From Agmasoma carcini (nom. nud.) (taxonomy: Eukaryota > Microsporidia > Thelohaniidae), in the NCBI GenBank assembly GCA_029232285.1, contig JAOXFI010000007.1, forward strand, positions 80,447 through 144,446: DNA of 64,000 nt, read 5' to 3'. A program made the position numbers and the translations under genes. The notes beneath the pieces were generated by a model that was not told the DNA's origin, did no database searches, and worked only from the letters and a program-made list of their open reading frames with translations. How positions within the stretch are numbered: the stretch's first letter is position 1; each line of letters begins with the position of its first letter. Below, piece by piece: positions 10,634 through 20,843 of the stretch.

Positions 10634-11223
10634 ATTGGTTCTGTGATGAGTCCAGACCTCCACGTGGTAACGTTGGAAACAACGGCTAATTGAGTTATAA
10701 CAGGTCAAGGCCTGCCAAGGGCTAAAGCATGGCCGTGGAGGATACGGATGACCTTGTTCACTCTGGAAAATTGGTTTGCGGTCGATAGACAGACACCTCT
10801 TCTCCATTGCAGGAAAGTATCACTTGCAAGATATAAGCTGGTTGGTGTGCGTAATAGCACTAAGCCTAGCTTACAATATAAAATTGGTGTCTTTAAAGTC
10901 TTACTGTCACCGTCTAAGATGGGTTAAGATAGCATGACAATCAATTTTTTCTACTACCTTTTACCAAAGCACGATTAGTATATGGTCATCAATATTTGTT
11001 TTCGTCCTTTCTATATTTTAATATTTTGTTTGATTTAGGAGTTTTTACATGCTGGTTCAGCTTTTCCCCTATGGTAAGTTTATTGATAATTAAGATTTTT
11101 TGTAGAAAACGTGAATATTAGCGGGGAGGTTTCCAATCAATACTACTTTGTGCTGTTTGTGTTTTTCTTTTTTCATATTTTTGCCTAAGCAAGCATATTA
11201 GACAAATAAACCATTTATTATTA
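10634..11223 (+). repeat. SINE-like element, near full-length copy A
   Basis: About 590 bp, non-coding. It matches copy B (55330-55919) along its length. Both start near GATGAGTCCAGACCTC, contain GGCTAAAGCATGG, GTCGATAGACAGACAC and ATATAAGCTGGTTGGTGTG, and end in a TTATTATTA-type tail. Flanking repeats TTATATGGG at 10625-10633 and 11224-11232 look like a 9-bp target-site duplication. Relative to B and C it lacks ten bases within the putative A-box (CGTGGTGCAGAGTGGTAAC is reduced to CGTGGTAAC). This lies in the spacer between TBP and aminopeptidase P. Confidence 0.75.
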
Positions 11224-11607
11224 TTATATGGGGTGAGCAGTTTATTCAATGTCTGATAAATTGAACTTATTTCGTCTAATGTTAGTTAGTAGATTTTTCT
11301 GGGGTGGCTGTGATATATTTATCTTCTAATATATTGAACTTGTTATGTCTAGTGAGGTTATGTTTAATATTCAGCTTTGGTTTATCTTGTTAAGGGTTAT
11401 GTTATTTATACTCGTGTCAAGTGAGAATATTAACGGAATGTTAGAAATTTTGTGATAAATAATATTGATGTCACGTGTCTATAAACTTATCCAATTGTGT
11501 TTATATTTTGTATAAGTTTTTTTAATATTTTTATTATGTCCAGCACAAAATTATTAAACAAAAGATGACACTTAATAAACATATTCAATTTATGTATAAA
11601 AATAAGT
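11224..11607. other. intergenic, no gene seen
   Basis: AT-rich spacer downstream of SINE-like copy A. No supportable feature. Confidence 0.4.
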
Positions 11608-11720
11608 GTATAACTAACTATATCATATCTACGTGTATAACTAACTAACTATATCATATCTACGTGTATAACTTACTAACTATATCATTTTTTAATGTAT
11701 AACTAACTAATATCATATTT
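11608..11720 (+). repeat. short tandem repeat, about 27-31 bp unit
   Basis: Four imperfect copies of a unit like GTATAACTAACTATATCATA plus about ten further bases. Unit length varies because of an internal AACT expansion (AACTAACT versus AACTAACTAACT). It lies upstream of aminopeptidase P, about 0.3 kb before the start codon. Confidence 0.7.
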
Positions 11721-12019
11721 AAGTATTATACCATCAAATATCATATTTAAATATTACTAAACCACTATAATATGCAAAAATAATTCATTTTTATTAATTA
11801 TCTAATATTTTCCAATCATTCCACTGATATTTCTTACTTTTTAGCTTTCCACATATATCAATTTCATATACACCAAAATAATACCAAATTTAACTCATAT
11901 TGAATACATCTGAGCTAAATAACCACTTATCATACATTAAATTAATATAAAACTGTTTATCATTACAAATACAAGCTTTAAACATTCTTTTATATAATTT
12001 ACCTTTAAAAAATTAAACC

Positions 12020-13645
12020 ATGTCGCAAACAAAAAATAAATATTTAGATAAAGTCAAAGAAGTAATATCAAAACATGAAATAGATGCTTACATCGTAAGT
12101 ATTGGTGATAAACACTTAAATGAAACCATATCTGAAGAAAACAATGCTGTCAAGGTTCTTACCAGCTTCACAGGTTCAAATGGTATAGCTATAGTAACAA
12201 ATGATAAAAATTATTTACTAACTGATCCAAGATATTTCGTTCAAGTAGAAAGAGAATGTGAAAATTTTCATCTTTTAAAAAACACTGAACATAAATTAGA
12301 ACATTTTTTATTAGAAAATAATTTAAAAAAAGTGTGTTTTGATTTTTCAATATTTTCATATAAAAACATTTCCAAATTTGATAATCTTGAATTAAAAAAT
12401 ATTTCAATTAAAGAATTCTGGTTTGATAAGCCTAAAGAAAATTTAAATAGTAAAATTTTTAATATTAAAGGGGAAACCAATAAAATTGATAAAGTAAAGC
12501 ATATAATCAAAGATAAATGGTTGTTAGTGTCTGAGCTTGATACAATAGCTTGGATTTTAAACTTAAGGGGTTTGGATATTGATTATTGTATGGTTTTTTA
12601 CTCTTATTTAATAATAAATAAGGATGATCTTATATTATTTACTGATCATAACATAAAAAATATTAATACAAGACCATATAGTGAGTTTGAGGATTATTTA
12701 ATATCAAATAAAGATGAATCATACGTTATATCTGGTGGATGTAACTATTTTATTGGTAGTATGTTGGCTAATAAAGAATTTACAAATGAAATCAAAATTT
12801 TACAAAGTATAAAAAATGATGAAGAAATTGAAAATTTTAAAAAGGCAAACATTATTGATGGAATTGCTTTATGTAAATTATATGAATGGATTATTGAATC
12901 TGAAAATATATCTGAAAAGGATGTATCTGAAAAGCTAAAGATGTTGAAGAGGGAGAATGATGAATTTATTACTGAAAGCTTTCCTACAATAGCATCTGCT
13001 GGTTCTAATGGTCCTGAAATTCATCATGGAGTCTCTGATAAGATAATTAGCAATGATGAACTTTTAATAATTGATTCTGGTTCACAATATTTATTTGCCA
13101 CTACTGATATTACACGTACAATAATAAGAAAACCTGATCAAAAACAAAAAGAAATATATACAATTGTGTTAAAATCTTCAATTGCTGGTCGTATGTATGT
13201 TAATAGAAGAATTATTGAGAAAGATGTTGATATGAAATGTAGAAATGTTATGAAATCAAAAGGTTTTGATTATGCTACAGCAACAGGTCATGGAATTGGT
13301 ATGGCAAATAATGTACATGAACTGCCACCAATAATTAGTTTTAGATCAGAGAATGAAGTTGTTAATAATCAAGTGTTTAGTATTGAGCCAGGTTATTATA
13401 ATGACTATGGTGTTAGGATTGAAGATGCTGTGTATGTTGAAGAGAAGAAAGATGGTATGAAATGTATAGTCAATCTTAGTTATATACCTTTACATTTAAG
13501 TCTTATTGATATTACAATGTTATCAAAAGATGAGATTGATTATATTAATGAGTATAGCTATAAAACTAGGGAATATTTATTACCGCATCTAAAGGATGGC
13601 AAGGGTTATAAATATTTGATAGATAATACAAAAGCTATTAAATAA
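12020..13645 (+). CDS. Xaa-Pro aminopeptidase P (M24B family)
   Basis: A 541-residue metallopeptidase that removes an N-terminal residue when proline is second; cytosolic by the absence of a signal peptide. It shows the three-part architecture of eukaryotic XPNPEP1-type enzymes. Two creatinase-like N-terminal domains come first (LTSFTGSNGIAIVTNDK and LLTDPRYFVQVERE, about residues 47-78, then TIAWILNLRGLDI). The pita-bread catalytic domain follows from about residue 260. All five metal ligands are visible: Asp in IDSGSQYLFA, Asp in TTDITRTI, His in ATGHGIGMANNVHELP, Glu in SIEPGYY and Glu in VRIEDAVYV. The C-terminal aminopeptidase P extension is present (YKTREYLLPHL). The length is slightly below the usual 600 or so. 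The start ATG follows AAATTAAACC. The enzyme probably serves peptide salvage. Confidence 0.93.
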   Translation: MSQTKNKYLDKVKEVISKHEIDAYIVSIGDKHLNETISEENNAVKVLTSFTGSNGIAIVTNDKNYLLTDPRYFVQVERECENFHLLKNTEHKLEHFLLENNLKKVCFDFSIFSYKNISKFDNLELKNISIKEFWFDKPKENLNSKIFNIKGETNKIDKVKHIIKDKWLLVSELDTIAWILNLRGLDIDYCMVFYSYLIINKDDLILFTDHNIKNINTRPYSEFEDYLISNKDESYVISGGCNYFIGSMLANKEFTNEIKILQSIKNDEEIENFKKANIIDGIALCKLYEWIIESENISEKDVSEKLKMLKRENDEFITESFPTIASAGSNGPEIHHGVSDKIISNDELLIIDSGSQYLFATTDITRTIIRKPDQKQKEIYTIVLKSSIAGRMYVNRRIIEKDVDMKCRNVMKSKGFDYATATGHGIGMANNVHELPPIISFRSENEVVNNQVFSIEPGYYNDYGVRIEDAVYVEEKKDGMKCIVNLSYIPLHLSLIDITMLSKDEIDYINEYSYKTREYLLPHLKDGKGYKYLIDNTKAIK

Positions 13646-14079
13646 ACAAAGTTAAAAATGTTTTCTATTTAAAAGATTGGATATGATAAATCAGTAGGGT
13701 TGTGTTTTGCGATCTGAGTAATTGTTGCTTATGTGATTGTGTTTTAAATATATATTTAAGTATGAAGTAAAATATAAGCACTTTATATCATAATGTTATA
13801 TTTAATTTATTATATAGTAAAATATAAGAATTTTATATCATAATATAAACTCTTTTAATAAGTTTTTAAATATAAATAATTACCCTAATAGGTAAACATG
13901 ATTATGAATTCGACAAAAGTGGAATTTTTATGGGGGTTCAATACGCGAAATCAGTGTAAAAACCGGCTAAAGAGATCTACAGTGTAAAAATATTAGAATG
14001 ATGAGGAAGAAAACAATTGATATCAGTAATATAAATAAAATTGAATGATCAACAAAACTCTTACATCACATGTTGAAAC
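13646..14079. other. intergenic, no gene seen
   Basis: AT-rich. It holds two near-identical copies of an AGTAAAATATAAG...TTTATATCATAAT block, about 50 bp apart at about 13766 and 13816. No gene. Confidence 0.4.
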
Positions 14080-14600
14080 AATTAAAAATGATTGAAGGCG
14101 AATCAAGTATGAGTGTCTGTGATTAAAATAACATTTGATGTGTTTTTTCTTCTTCTAAGCCAAAATTATCAAATTTGTAAATAATTTATAAACTAAGAAT
14201 TGCAAAACTACTTAATTGATGCTATTTTTCCTAATAAAGTATCTTTAACGTTTATAATGATTCTAAGAGACAAAAAGTGTAGTTGAAGGAAAAGTTTAAC
14301 GCATACAAATGAAACTGTTAAATTTGGTAAAAAGAAAATATTTGTTTAAGGTTTTAAATAAATCCTAAATGTATTTTTTAAATATTGAGTAATGATTTGA
14401 ATTTTCGCCCGTGCCTATTTAAATTTCAACAAGAAATGATATAAATAAAAAAAAGAAACATCAGAATATAAACGTTGAGGTTTTAGAATGGCATTAACAG
14501 TCCAGATCCATCTATAGAACATCTACGGGTTTATTTGAATCAAAAATTAAGAAATGTTGTTTTTGAAAACGTAATACAAATTGATAAAAGCGATCTAATA
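14080..14600 (+). pseudogene. Tc1/mariner transposase remnant
   Basis: Fragments of a Tc1-type DDE transposase in shifting frames on the plus strand. Near 14260-14310 VYNDSKRQKVWLKEKF-like codons match the region after the first catalytic Asp. At 14430-14570 codons resembling Q-Q-E-x-D, then INVEVLEWH, a disrupted PDLNPIE segment and LRNVVFEN match the C-terminal part. The same LRNVVFEN sequence occurs in the Tc1 element at 49194-50611, so they are related. Multiple stops make it inactive. Confidence 0.6.
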
Positions 14601-14612
14601 TCGGTACTGTGA

Positions 14613-14739
14613 TAAAAACTGGCATATATCATATTAAATATAGGTACGTGTCTTTTATTAATTAAAAGGGTTTATATATGCTCGTTTTTAAAAAATAAAA
14701 ACATTGCTGATATATTAATATGATATATGCCAGTTTTTA
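14613..14739. mobile_element. palindromic MITE with 25-bp perfect inverted ends
   Basis: A 127-bp non-coding element whose ends, 14613-14637 and 14715-14739, are perfect 25-bp inverted repeats beginning TAAAAACTGGCATATATC. The outermost TA at each side may be the duplicated TA target of mariner-type transposition, so the element proper would be 123 bp. The 77-bp middle carries no coding capacity. It sits at the edge of a decayed Tc1 transposase. Its ends do not match the CAGTACTCC ends of the Tc1 element at 49194, so another transposase would have moved it. Confidence 0.8.
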
Positions 14740-16511
14740 GAATATTATTATTAGTAAAAGAAAAGCTTTTGAATTTGGTTTTCTTATTGATATACGAACT
14801 TATAATAGTTTAGAATAAAATAAAAGTAGAAAATATGTTATTTGGTTGGTAAATTTCGATCCTAAAAATTGTCAATTGATTTGCTCTATTGATAAAACTT
14901 TACAATCTTTTAGGTCTAAATGTGGCATTAAAAACGAAACTAAAAATTTGCGAAAATTGGAACCCGAATTTTATTTTGTTATGAAAACATTTCACATCAG
15001 TATAAAAACATCTGGTCAAATTTTCTAGGTTGTTGAAAATCTAATAGAGAAAAATATTACGAGATAATGCAAGATTATTTACTGTTGATGGCCAAAAAAC
15101 ATACGAAAGCGTAAAATAAAGCAGATGGTATGTTTAAATGTTATGATATAAGATATTTCTACGTTAAGAAGTTGTATATATGAACCTTGACTCTGATTAT
15201 TCAATAATAATTGAATATATATCAATGTAACCCGCAGGCAGAATTCACCTATAAAGCATGTAAAAGTTATTCACATTATTGATATTATGGTAATTCGCAC
15301 AACGCCCCCAATATTTATCTTCGTAAAACCCTTTGGGATGAATTTTATAACCGGAGAAATAATTCAGTGGTAACTAATCAGACTACCACAATATAAATTA
15401 TGTTTTTGTATGATAACTAGGGTTCAAAGTTGGAATTTGCCTCTACTAACATCAAACCCCAAATTTCCCTTAAAAAAGCATTAGGTGAAGTCGAACAGCA
15501 TTGATGGGTTTAAATTGGTAGAAATCCTACAAATCAATTCATTGATCTACAGAGAAAAATTTCAAAAGAGTAATAACATAAATAAAGTAGAAAAACATTG
15601 ATAGATATGCTTGGAGGTGTATAAACAGAACTGCAAAGAATTATAAGAAATTCTATAAAATCTGGTTGTTTTTTAAAGATTTTAATGTTGATATAAGAGT
15701 GATAATATTAGTTATAGTAAAATATTTTTCTTATGAGTGTCAGTTCTATTTCAATTCCAAACAAAAACTACTCTCAAGGAAATAATTGTGGGCTTTTATT
15801 AAAAGAATTTTTGATCTTGATTTTTCTTGTGATAAACTTGGTGTCTAGCAAAATTATACAGATTGACAAAAACTATGTTAAATTCAAGTGTAAATCACAC
15901 CGATATAGATCTCCTACAATTCTAACAGATGCACTGTGTATAATTCAGATATAAAACATGAAAATTCATTGTGTTTTTGCAAAAATTATACCCAATAAAC
16001 AAGCCACAACCATTTTAACTATTATAAATCAATAAATTGTTTCAAATAGTATCATTTACACTGATAATCAATCTTAGAAAATATATCATTATGGTAATTA
16101 CCAATATTATATCACCAATAGCTAATACCAAATTTTTACAAATATCAATTACCAAATATAAAACTTTTTAATATAAATTTATAGTTATTTAGTATTATTG
16201 TAATAATAATTGTGGTTACAGCTGTTAACATTGTATAAACTTTAAGAATTATACTTGATTCCACTTAAAAAATATAAAATTTTCCATTAGTTAATTACTT
16301 TTATATTTGTATTAAAATATATAACTGCTAGGCTCTGTTTGATAACGACCTTCTTTTAAATAATTTTATTGTTATTCTCATCACTCCTTTTATCATAAAG
16401 TGGTTGAAACATGATATCACAGTTAGGATCTGACACGGTAATAACCACAAAATATAATTTGAATTTCATCTTTCTTATTATGAAAAACACCAAAAATATT
16501 TATTTAAATTT
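14740..16511. other. transposon-like debris, no intact gene
   Basis: Open stretches at 14846-15028 and 15733-15954 lack start signals and have no recognisable protein. The first (NCQLICSIDKTLQSF) is faintly like the IDE(T/S) segment of ISXO2-type transposases. The second has a hydrophobic run (FLILIFLVINLV) but no homology I recognise. I read the region as decayed mobile DNA. Confidence 0.35.
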
Positions 16512-16895
16512 CTAATCTCGTGCAGTACCAACCAACTTACTCTCATCTTCAACATCAGTTATTTCAAACTTCCCTGTATATTCAACATTATCATCAACAT
16601 TACACATTATAACATTAAGGAATGTTCCACCGTTACATCTTACTATATCTCCTATCTTAACTTTATAAACATAAAACATTACTCTTGTTTTAAGAAGAAC
16701 ATTCCCATTATCTAAAATACGCCCATATTGAACCATTCCTTCTATGTTGAAACTTATAGGAAAACCTTCAAGCTTTTGACTATATTTGAATAAGTAATTA
16801 GATAAGACTCTACCAACTGATATGTAAGTATCTGTTAGCTTATCTGCTGGTATGTCTACATTTAGATCAAGTAGAATTTTTGAAAAAAATTTCAT
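16512..16895 (-). CDS. probable RNA polymerase I subunit A43-like protein
   Basis: A 127-residue protein that resembles the N-terminal domain of the Rpb7/Rpc25/A43 family of polymerase stalk subunits. The points of resemblance are an ISVGRVLSNYLFKYSQKLEGFPISF segment (about residues 26-50), which parallels the helix plus LxGvvlsy strand of A43, and VKIGDIVRCNGG (about 80-91), which parallels the KPKVGDVLEG motif opening the OB-fold domain. The OB part is very short, so the protein is truncated relative to the fungal subunit of over 300 residues. Its presence beside the A190 gene region is consistent but not evidence. The ATG follows an AAATTTTA block. Alternatively it is the Pol III homologue Rpc25 or an unrelated small protein. 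Confidence 0.45.
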   Translation of the reverse strand: MKFFSKILLDLNVDIPADKLTDTYISVGRVLSNYLFKYSQKLEGFPISFNIEGMVQYGRILDNGNVLLKTRVMFYVYKVKIGDIVRCNGGTFLNVIMCNVDDNVEYTGKFEITDVEDESKLVGTARD

Positions 16896-17071
16896 GAGGA
16901 TTTTTTTAAATATAAAATTTAAGAAAATAGTTAGTCTTAATTTTGAATAAAAGTTAGTTAATCAAAGTATAATAAATAGTAAAATAACATTAATTCTCTT
17001 TATTTAGACATTATAAGTTAAGGATAATTAGTATATGTTAATATTATGTTAAGGTTAGTATTATAGTATAT

Positions 17072-17379
17072 GTTAAGATTGATCAATAACTGACTATACT
17101 TATTTATATAAAACATTGAAAGATAGATGCATAAAAACATTGAAATAAGTTAAGGTTGGTCAATAACTAACTATACTTATTTATATAAAGTATTGAAAGA
17201 TAGATGCATAAAAACATTGAAATAAGTTAGGGTTGGTCAATAACTAACTATACTTATTTATATAAAACATTGAAAGATAGATGCATAAAAACATTGAAAT
17301 AAGTTAGGGTTGATCAATAACTGACTATACTTATTTATATAAAACATTGAAAGGTATATGCATAAAAATATTGAAACAT
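17072..17379 (+). repeat. 77-bp tandem repeat, four copies
   Basis: Four consecutive copies of a 77-bp unit. The landmark GATCAATAAC/GGTCAATAAC recurs at 17081, 17158, 17235 and 17312, an exact 77-bp period. Copies differ by a few substitutions (for example AACTAAC versus AACTGAC). The array ends just before the stop codon of the small ORF at 17382-17495. Confidence 0.9.
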
Positions 17380-17381
17380 GT

Positions 17382-17495
17382 TTAATTCATAAGAAATCTG
17401 TTCTCTTTGTCTTTGTTAGCCATCCAACACTCTTCATCTTTAGCAATTAAACTCTTCAATTCTTCAGTAATTTCTTTAGCCTTTCTTATTTCCAT
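17382..17495 (-). CDS. possible 37-codon small protein
   Basis: A short frame encoding 37 residues, starting MEIRKAKEITEELKSL and ending NRFLMN. It is strongly helical and charged, with non-random composition compared with surrounding AT-rich frames. AAAATTTTTATAA lies about 20-30 bp upstream of its ATG, as in real genes here, and the ATG context is CCATATGG. It is divergent from elongin C, and its 3' end abuts the 77-bp repeat array. No family recognised. It could also be the truncated remainder of a longer protein whose 3' part was replaced by the repeat array. Confidence 0.35.
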   Translation of the reverse strand: MEIRKAKEITEELKSLIAKDEECWMANKDKENRFLMN

Positions 17496-17631
17496 ATGGA
17501 CAACTTTTTGTTATTTATAAAAATTTTAAAATAACTAAAATAAGTAATTATTAAATGTCAAAAAATATTTTTTGTTTCAGATCTTTAATTGTTTTGAATG
17601 CATAAATATTTTTATTTTTTGCATAAATATC

Positions 17632-17907
17632 ATGAATAACAGCATGGTAAAAGTTATATCAAGCGATTCATATGAGTTTAACGTTAATAAAGAGATTCTA
17701 TTACAGTCCAACGTGATGAATTTGTTCTTTTCAATGCATGATGTGGATGAAATTAGGTTGCCAATCAAATCTAAATTTCTTAGAAGAATATTAGATTTTA
17801 TGTATCACAAATATAACTGTGGGAGTCGAAAGGATTATACAGAATTTAAGATTGAAGATGAAGAAACTATGGATTTGCTCGATATAGCTTCATATCTACG
17901 AATATAA
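17632..17907 (+). CDS. ELC1: elongin C-like BTB/Skp1-fold protein
   Basis: A 91-residue protein matching elongin C over its full length. It begins VKVISSDSYEFNVNKEILLQ (compare the VKLISSDGHEF opening of the family). A middle segment VDEIRLPIKSKFLRRILDFM parallels the I-x-S-x-(V/L)-L-x-K-(V/I) region. The end EFKIEDEETMDLLDIASYL matches the EFPI.PE.ALELL.AANFL tail. Elongin C is an adaptor that bridges BC-box proteins to cullins in ubiquitin ligases and, in fungi, partners Ela1. The frame is open 20 codons further upstream, but that extension is F/I-rich and unlike the family, so I take the ATG at 17632 (17644 is also possible). Skp1 is excluded by length. Confidence 0.82.
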   Translation: MNNSMVKVISSDSYEFNVNKEILLQSNVMNLFFSMHDVDEIRLPIKSKFLRRILDFMYHKYNCGSRKDYTEFKIEDEETMDLLDIASYLRI

Positions 17908-17996
17908 TAAACGATTTTAATGATATTTACTTAAAAACAGTCATAATTGATCATTTTGTTGTTAAAGTGTTAAATATTGATTTTTTTAGATTAAAG

Positions 17997-18224
17997 GTTA
18001 TAATTGATTGTTCTTAGATAATAATTGGTATTTATAGATAATAATCGATTGTTCTTAGATAATAATTGGCATTTATAGATAATAATTGGTATTTATAGAT
18101 AATAATTGGCATTCTTAGATAATAATTGATTGTTCTCAGATTATAATTGGTATTCTAAGATTATAGTTGGTATTCTCAGATTATAATTGGTATTTATAGA
18201 TTATAATTGGTATTCTCAGATTAT
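17997..18224 (+). repeat. 20-bp AT-rich tandem array downstream of elongin C
   Basis: About eleven copies of a roughly 20-bp unit. It alternates between TAGATAATAATTGGTATTTA and CAGATTATAATTGGTATTCT forms. The array starts about 90 bp after the elongin C stop codon. No coding capacity. Confidence 0.85.
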
Positions 18225-18544
18225 GTTTTTATATCAGACAAATACATATATTTTATAACTAACTTATTTTTCATTTTCACTATCTTTAAATAATTTAAAG
18301 ATATAAAATTATCATAAAATATGACAAATATTGATAATAATAAATCAATTATTCTAATAATATTTGTCTCTATAAGGACGTGAGATTAAAATTAAATTAT
18401 TTTACTTGATAAGACTTAAAAATGACAAAATTCTAATAATTCATATTTTATAGTATAAAATAACAAAATAATGATTTTTATATTTAAATATAAATTTTTA
18501 ATTTGACTTTTTTTACTAAAAATTTTTACCATATAAAAATTATT

Positions 18545-18838
18545 ATGAAAGATAAAAATATTGAAAAACATCTAATGCATCTCTTTGATTTGTGTATTAG
18601 CTTAGCTAACACTGAACTAGGTAGAACTAAAGCTAAAAATCTAGTTAGAATAGCTAATAAAGCACAGATCAAGCTTGGTATTATTAAAAGATCAATATGT
18701 TTTAAGTGTTATCAATTTTTTATACCAAATGTGACTTGTAAGTGTAAATATGAAAAAATATCATGTGGTTTTGGAATGAAAGTGATTTGTTTGAATTGTA
18801 AAAATGAAAAATTTTATGTTGAAAGAGGTAAAAAATGA
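18545..18838 (+). CDS. RPR2: RNase P/MRP protein subunit, Rpr2/Rpp21 type
   Basis: A 97-residue protein with an N-terminal helical part (LFDLCISLANTELGRTKAKNLVRIANKAQIKL, about residues 13-44) and a C-terminal zinc ribbon. Visible cysteines are in RSICFKCYQ (about 51-54) and VICLNCKNEKFY (about 82-85), giving the C-x2-C ... C-x2-C pattern of the Rpr2/Rpp21/Snm1 family. These subunits help RNase P mature the 5' ends of tRNAs, or RNase MRP process rRNA, in the nucleus. AAAAATTTTTACC lies about 15-25 bp upstream of the ATG at 18545; the 14-codon extension upstream overlaps that signal and is rejected. Rpr2 versus Snm1 cannot be decided. Confidence 0.7.
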   Translation: MKDKNIEKHLMHLFDLCISLANTELGRTKAKNLVRIANKAQIKLGIIKRSICFKCYQFFIPNVTCKCKYEKISCGFGMKVICLNCKNEKFYVERGKK

Positions 18839-19062
18839 TTATCACATAATAAATTATAATATAGCTAGTCTAAGGTAATGTTTCAATATATATAATTTAT
18901 CTATCTAATGTCAAACGTTACATATCAACTTACAAATAAAAATTTACCAAATAAAAGATATTTATAAATTGATGTGAAAACTTTTAATATAGGTATACAA
19001 TCTTTGAAAATAGATATATAATCTTTAATAGATTACACTTAACTCAAATATAAAATAAATCA

Positions 19063-20022
19063 TTACAAATTTTTTATAAAATCAGAATAATCAGGCTCAT
19101 TATAACCAATACTTACACCATTACAATCCTTCTTATACAAACAACTGTTGTAAATCAAATACTCACCTTCACCTAACTTGGTATTTGCAAAATATTCATA
19201 AAGATGACATTTGTACCCTCTAAAGTCAACCAACCTAGCTGAATCAATTTCTGGAAGAAGTAAAGCATTACAATTAACATCTATATTGCCATACACCCTT
19301 TTCAACGTATTACTATCCCTATGAATTGATGTTGAATACACAATTACATTACAATCACTGAAAATATTAGAAGGATTACTGAATATTCTCACTTCTGTTT
19401 CATTAAATTTAAAATCCACATTCATATTTTCATAAAAATTTGTCCCATTTATAAAACCGTCTACAAAACTTATTTTTCTAACAACCGTGTCATCTTTTTT
19501 TTCATCATTTTCACCCCATGAATTATTATCCTTAATGTTTGGTATGGTGTCTAAATTCTTAATTCGTTTAACCTTTTCAAATATAACATCCTCTGTTACT
19601 TTAAATATTACTATTGAGTCTTTCTTACTTAAATAGCTCAATATTCTGTCCTCTATCACTATTCCTTTTTTATATTTATTTATAAAATCAAGTACATTGA
19701 CACCATAAACCACATCTTCTAGGCTAAGATTGAACCTTTTATCACTCAAGCCACTCATGATTAACTTATATTTGTTCTTTTCAAGTAAACATCTTAACTT
19801 TGTGTCATCTAAATGAATTCCGTAGACATTTTTTAATTTTTTATTCAACTTCTGAGTCAAAGATTCGGAAATAAAATCTAAAGATCTGGGAATGCTATTA
19901 ATACCAACAAAATGTGTTGTATTGGGGTAGTAAAGGTTGTTTAGATAAGACTTTTCAAAGGGGAACCATGTTTCTTTGATCTCTCCTTCTTCTGTTGTTG
20001 AAGAAGCTAATTCATATTCCAT
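19063..20022 (-). CDS. hypothetical protein, 319 residues
   Basis: An intact frame with no recognised family. The N-terminus is acidic (ASSTTEEGEIKE). Residues about 20-165 look helical, and about 175-319 look beta-rich. An acidic/basic linker DNNSWGENDEKKDD sits near residues 165-178. The C-terminal part contains VIVYSTSIHRDSNTLKRVYG and EGEYLIYNSCLYKKDC, where the YNSC motif recalls the unknown 611-residue protein at 7249-9084. No signal peptide or transmembrane span. The start ATG follows AAATTAT and an AAATTTT-like tract. It is probably a lineage-specific or fast-evolving microsporidian protein, perhaps nuclear or cytosolic. Confidence 0.6.
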   Translation of the reverse strand: MEYELASSTTEEGEIKETWFPFEKSYLNNLYYPNTTHFVGINSIPRSLDFISESLTQKLNKKLKNVYGIHLDDTKLRCLLEKNKYKLIMSGLSDKRFNLSLEDVVYGVNVLDFINKYKKGIVIEDRILSYLSKKDSIVIFKVTEDVIFEKVKRIKNLDTIPNIKDNNSWGENDEKKDDTVVRKISFVDGFINGTNFYENMNVDFKFNETEVRIFSNPSNIFSDCNVIVYSTSIHRDSNTLKRVYGNIDVNCNALLLPEIDSARLVDFRGYKCHLYEYFANTKLGEGEYLIYNSCLYKKDCNGVSIGYNEPDYSDFIKNL

Positions 20023-20843
20023 AGATAATTTTTTTTGTATTTTATAAAAATTATGGTAGATAAATTAAAGACCATATAAAAGCACGATTGGTTGCTATAA
20101 AGACCAAAAATGATTAATAAATTACTTCTAAGATCAAATATATAGTAAATACGTTAGAATCAACAAGGCCAGGTGACAGAAATGATCTTGATCACTATTT
20201 TGCTATTGATAGAAAAAGAAGATATAAACTTGGCTGGTATGTGTAAAGTAATAAATTTAGTTTTACCAAATCCTATAATAATAATTTTTTTAAAAATTTG
20301 TTATAACAATCTAAGACGGTATGACAATCAAATTTTTATATTCCTTTTATCAAAGCAATATGATTGTTATCATAGAATAATCAACCCTTCTAGACCTTTT
20401 TTTTAAATAAAATATTACTATAACTAACCATAAACAATTAATCATTTGATGTTGAAAACATTTTTATTAAATCCATTTTCGGCATGGATGAGGGTCTCAC
20501 AATTACTTAAATACTCTTGAGATAATGAAGATATATTATATATATGTTATTCTGATACAACATTTGATAAATAATTAATATATTCAATATTTATATAATC
20601 CAATGTTGTTATAATCCAACCTTACTCTAACCCATCCTTTATATATGAAAATATCAGATTTGATCAAAAATAATATATAAAGCCATAATTCTATAATTAA
20701 ATTTGTTTGTATTTAATATATAAAAATAAATAATATTTTTGTTTTATATTTTTATATAAACTTAACTTAAACTTAAATCTTATAAATTTTATTTATCTTT
20801 GTTTCATTTCTGAAACATAAATAATTTTACTCACAACAAAAAC
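20023..20843. other. intergenic with SINE fragment, no gene
   Basis: AT-rich spacer. The open frame at 20173-20406 coincides with SINE-like copy H and is not a credible gene. An AAATTTTATTTATC tract lies about 55 bp upstream of the next start codon. Confidence 0.4.
20200..20360 (+). repeat. SINE-like element, fragment H
   Basis: An internal fragment of the dispersed element. AAGATATAAACTTGGCTGGT corresponds to the AAGATATAAGCTGGTTGGTG block of copies A and B. TCTAAGACGGTATGACAATC followed by CTTTTATCAAAGCA corresponds to CTAAGATAGCATGACAAT...CTTTTACCAAAGCA. Ends are not preserved. Confidence 0.5.

Noticed and set aside
10625..10807. Open frame of 60 codons on the minus strand, and a similar one at 55375-55584
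   Set aside because: Lies wholly within the SINE-like repeat and is not conserved among copies.
15733..15954. 73-codon frame with a hydrophobic segment
   Set aside because: No AAATTT or CCC signal, no recognisable family, and in a transposon-rich region.
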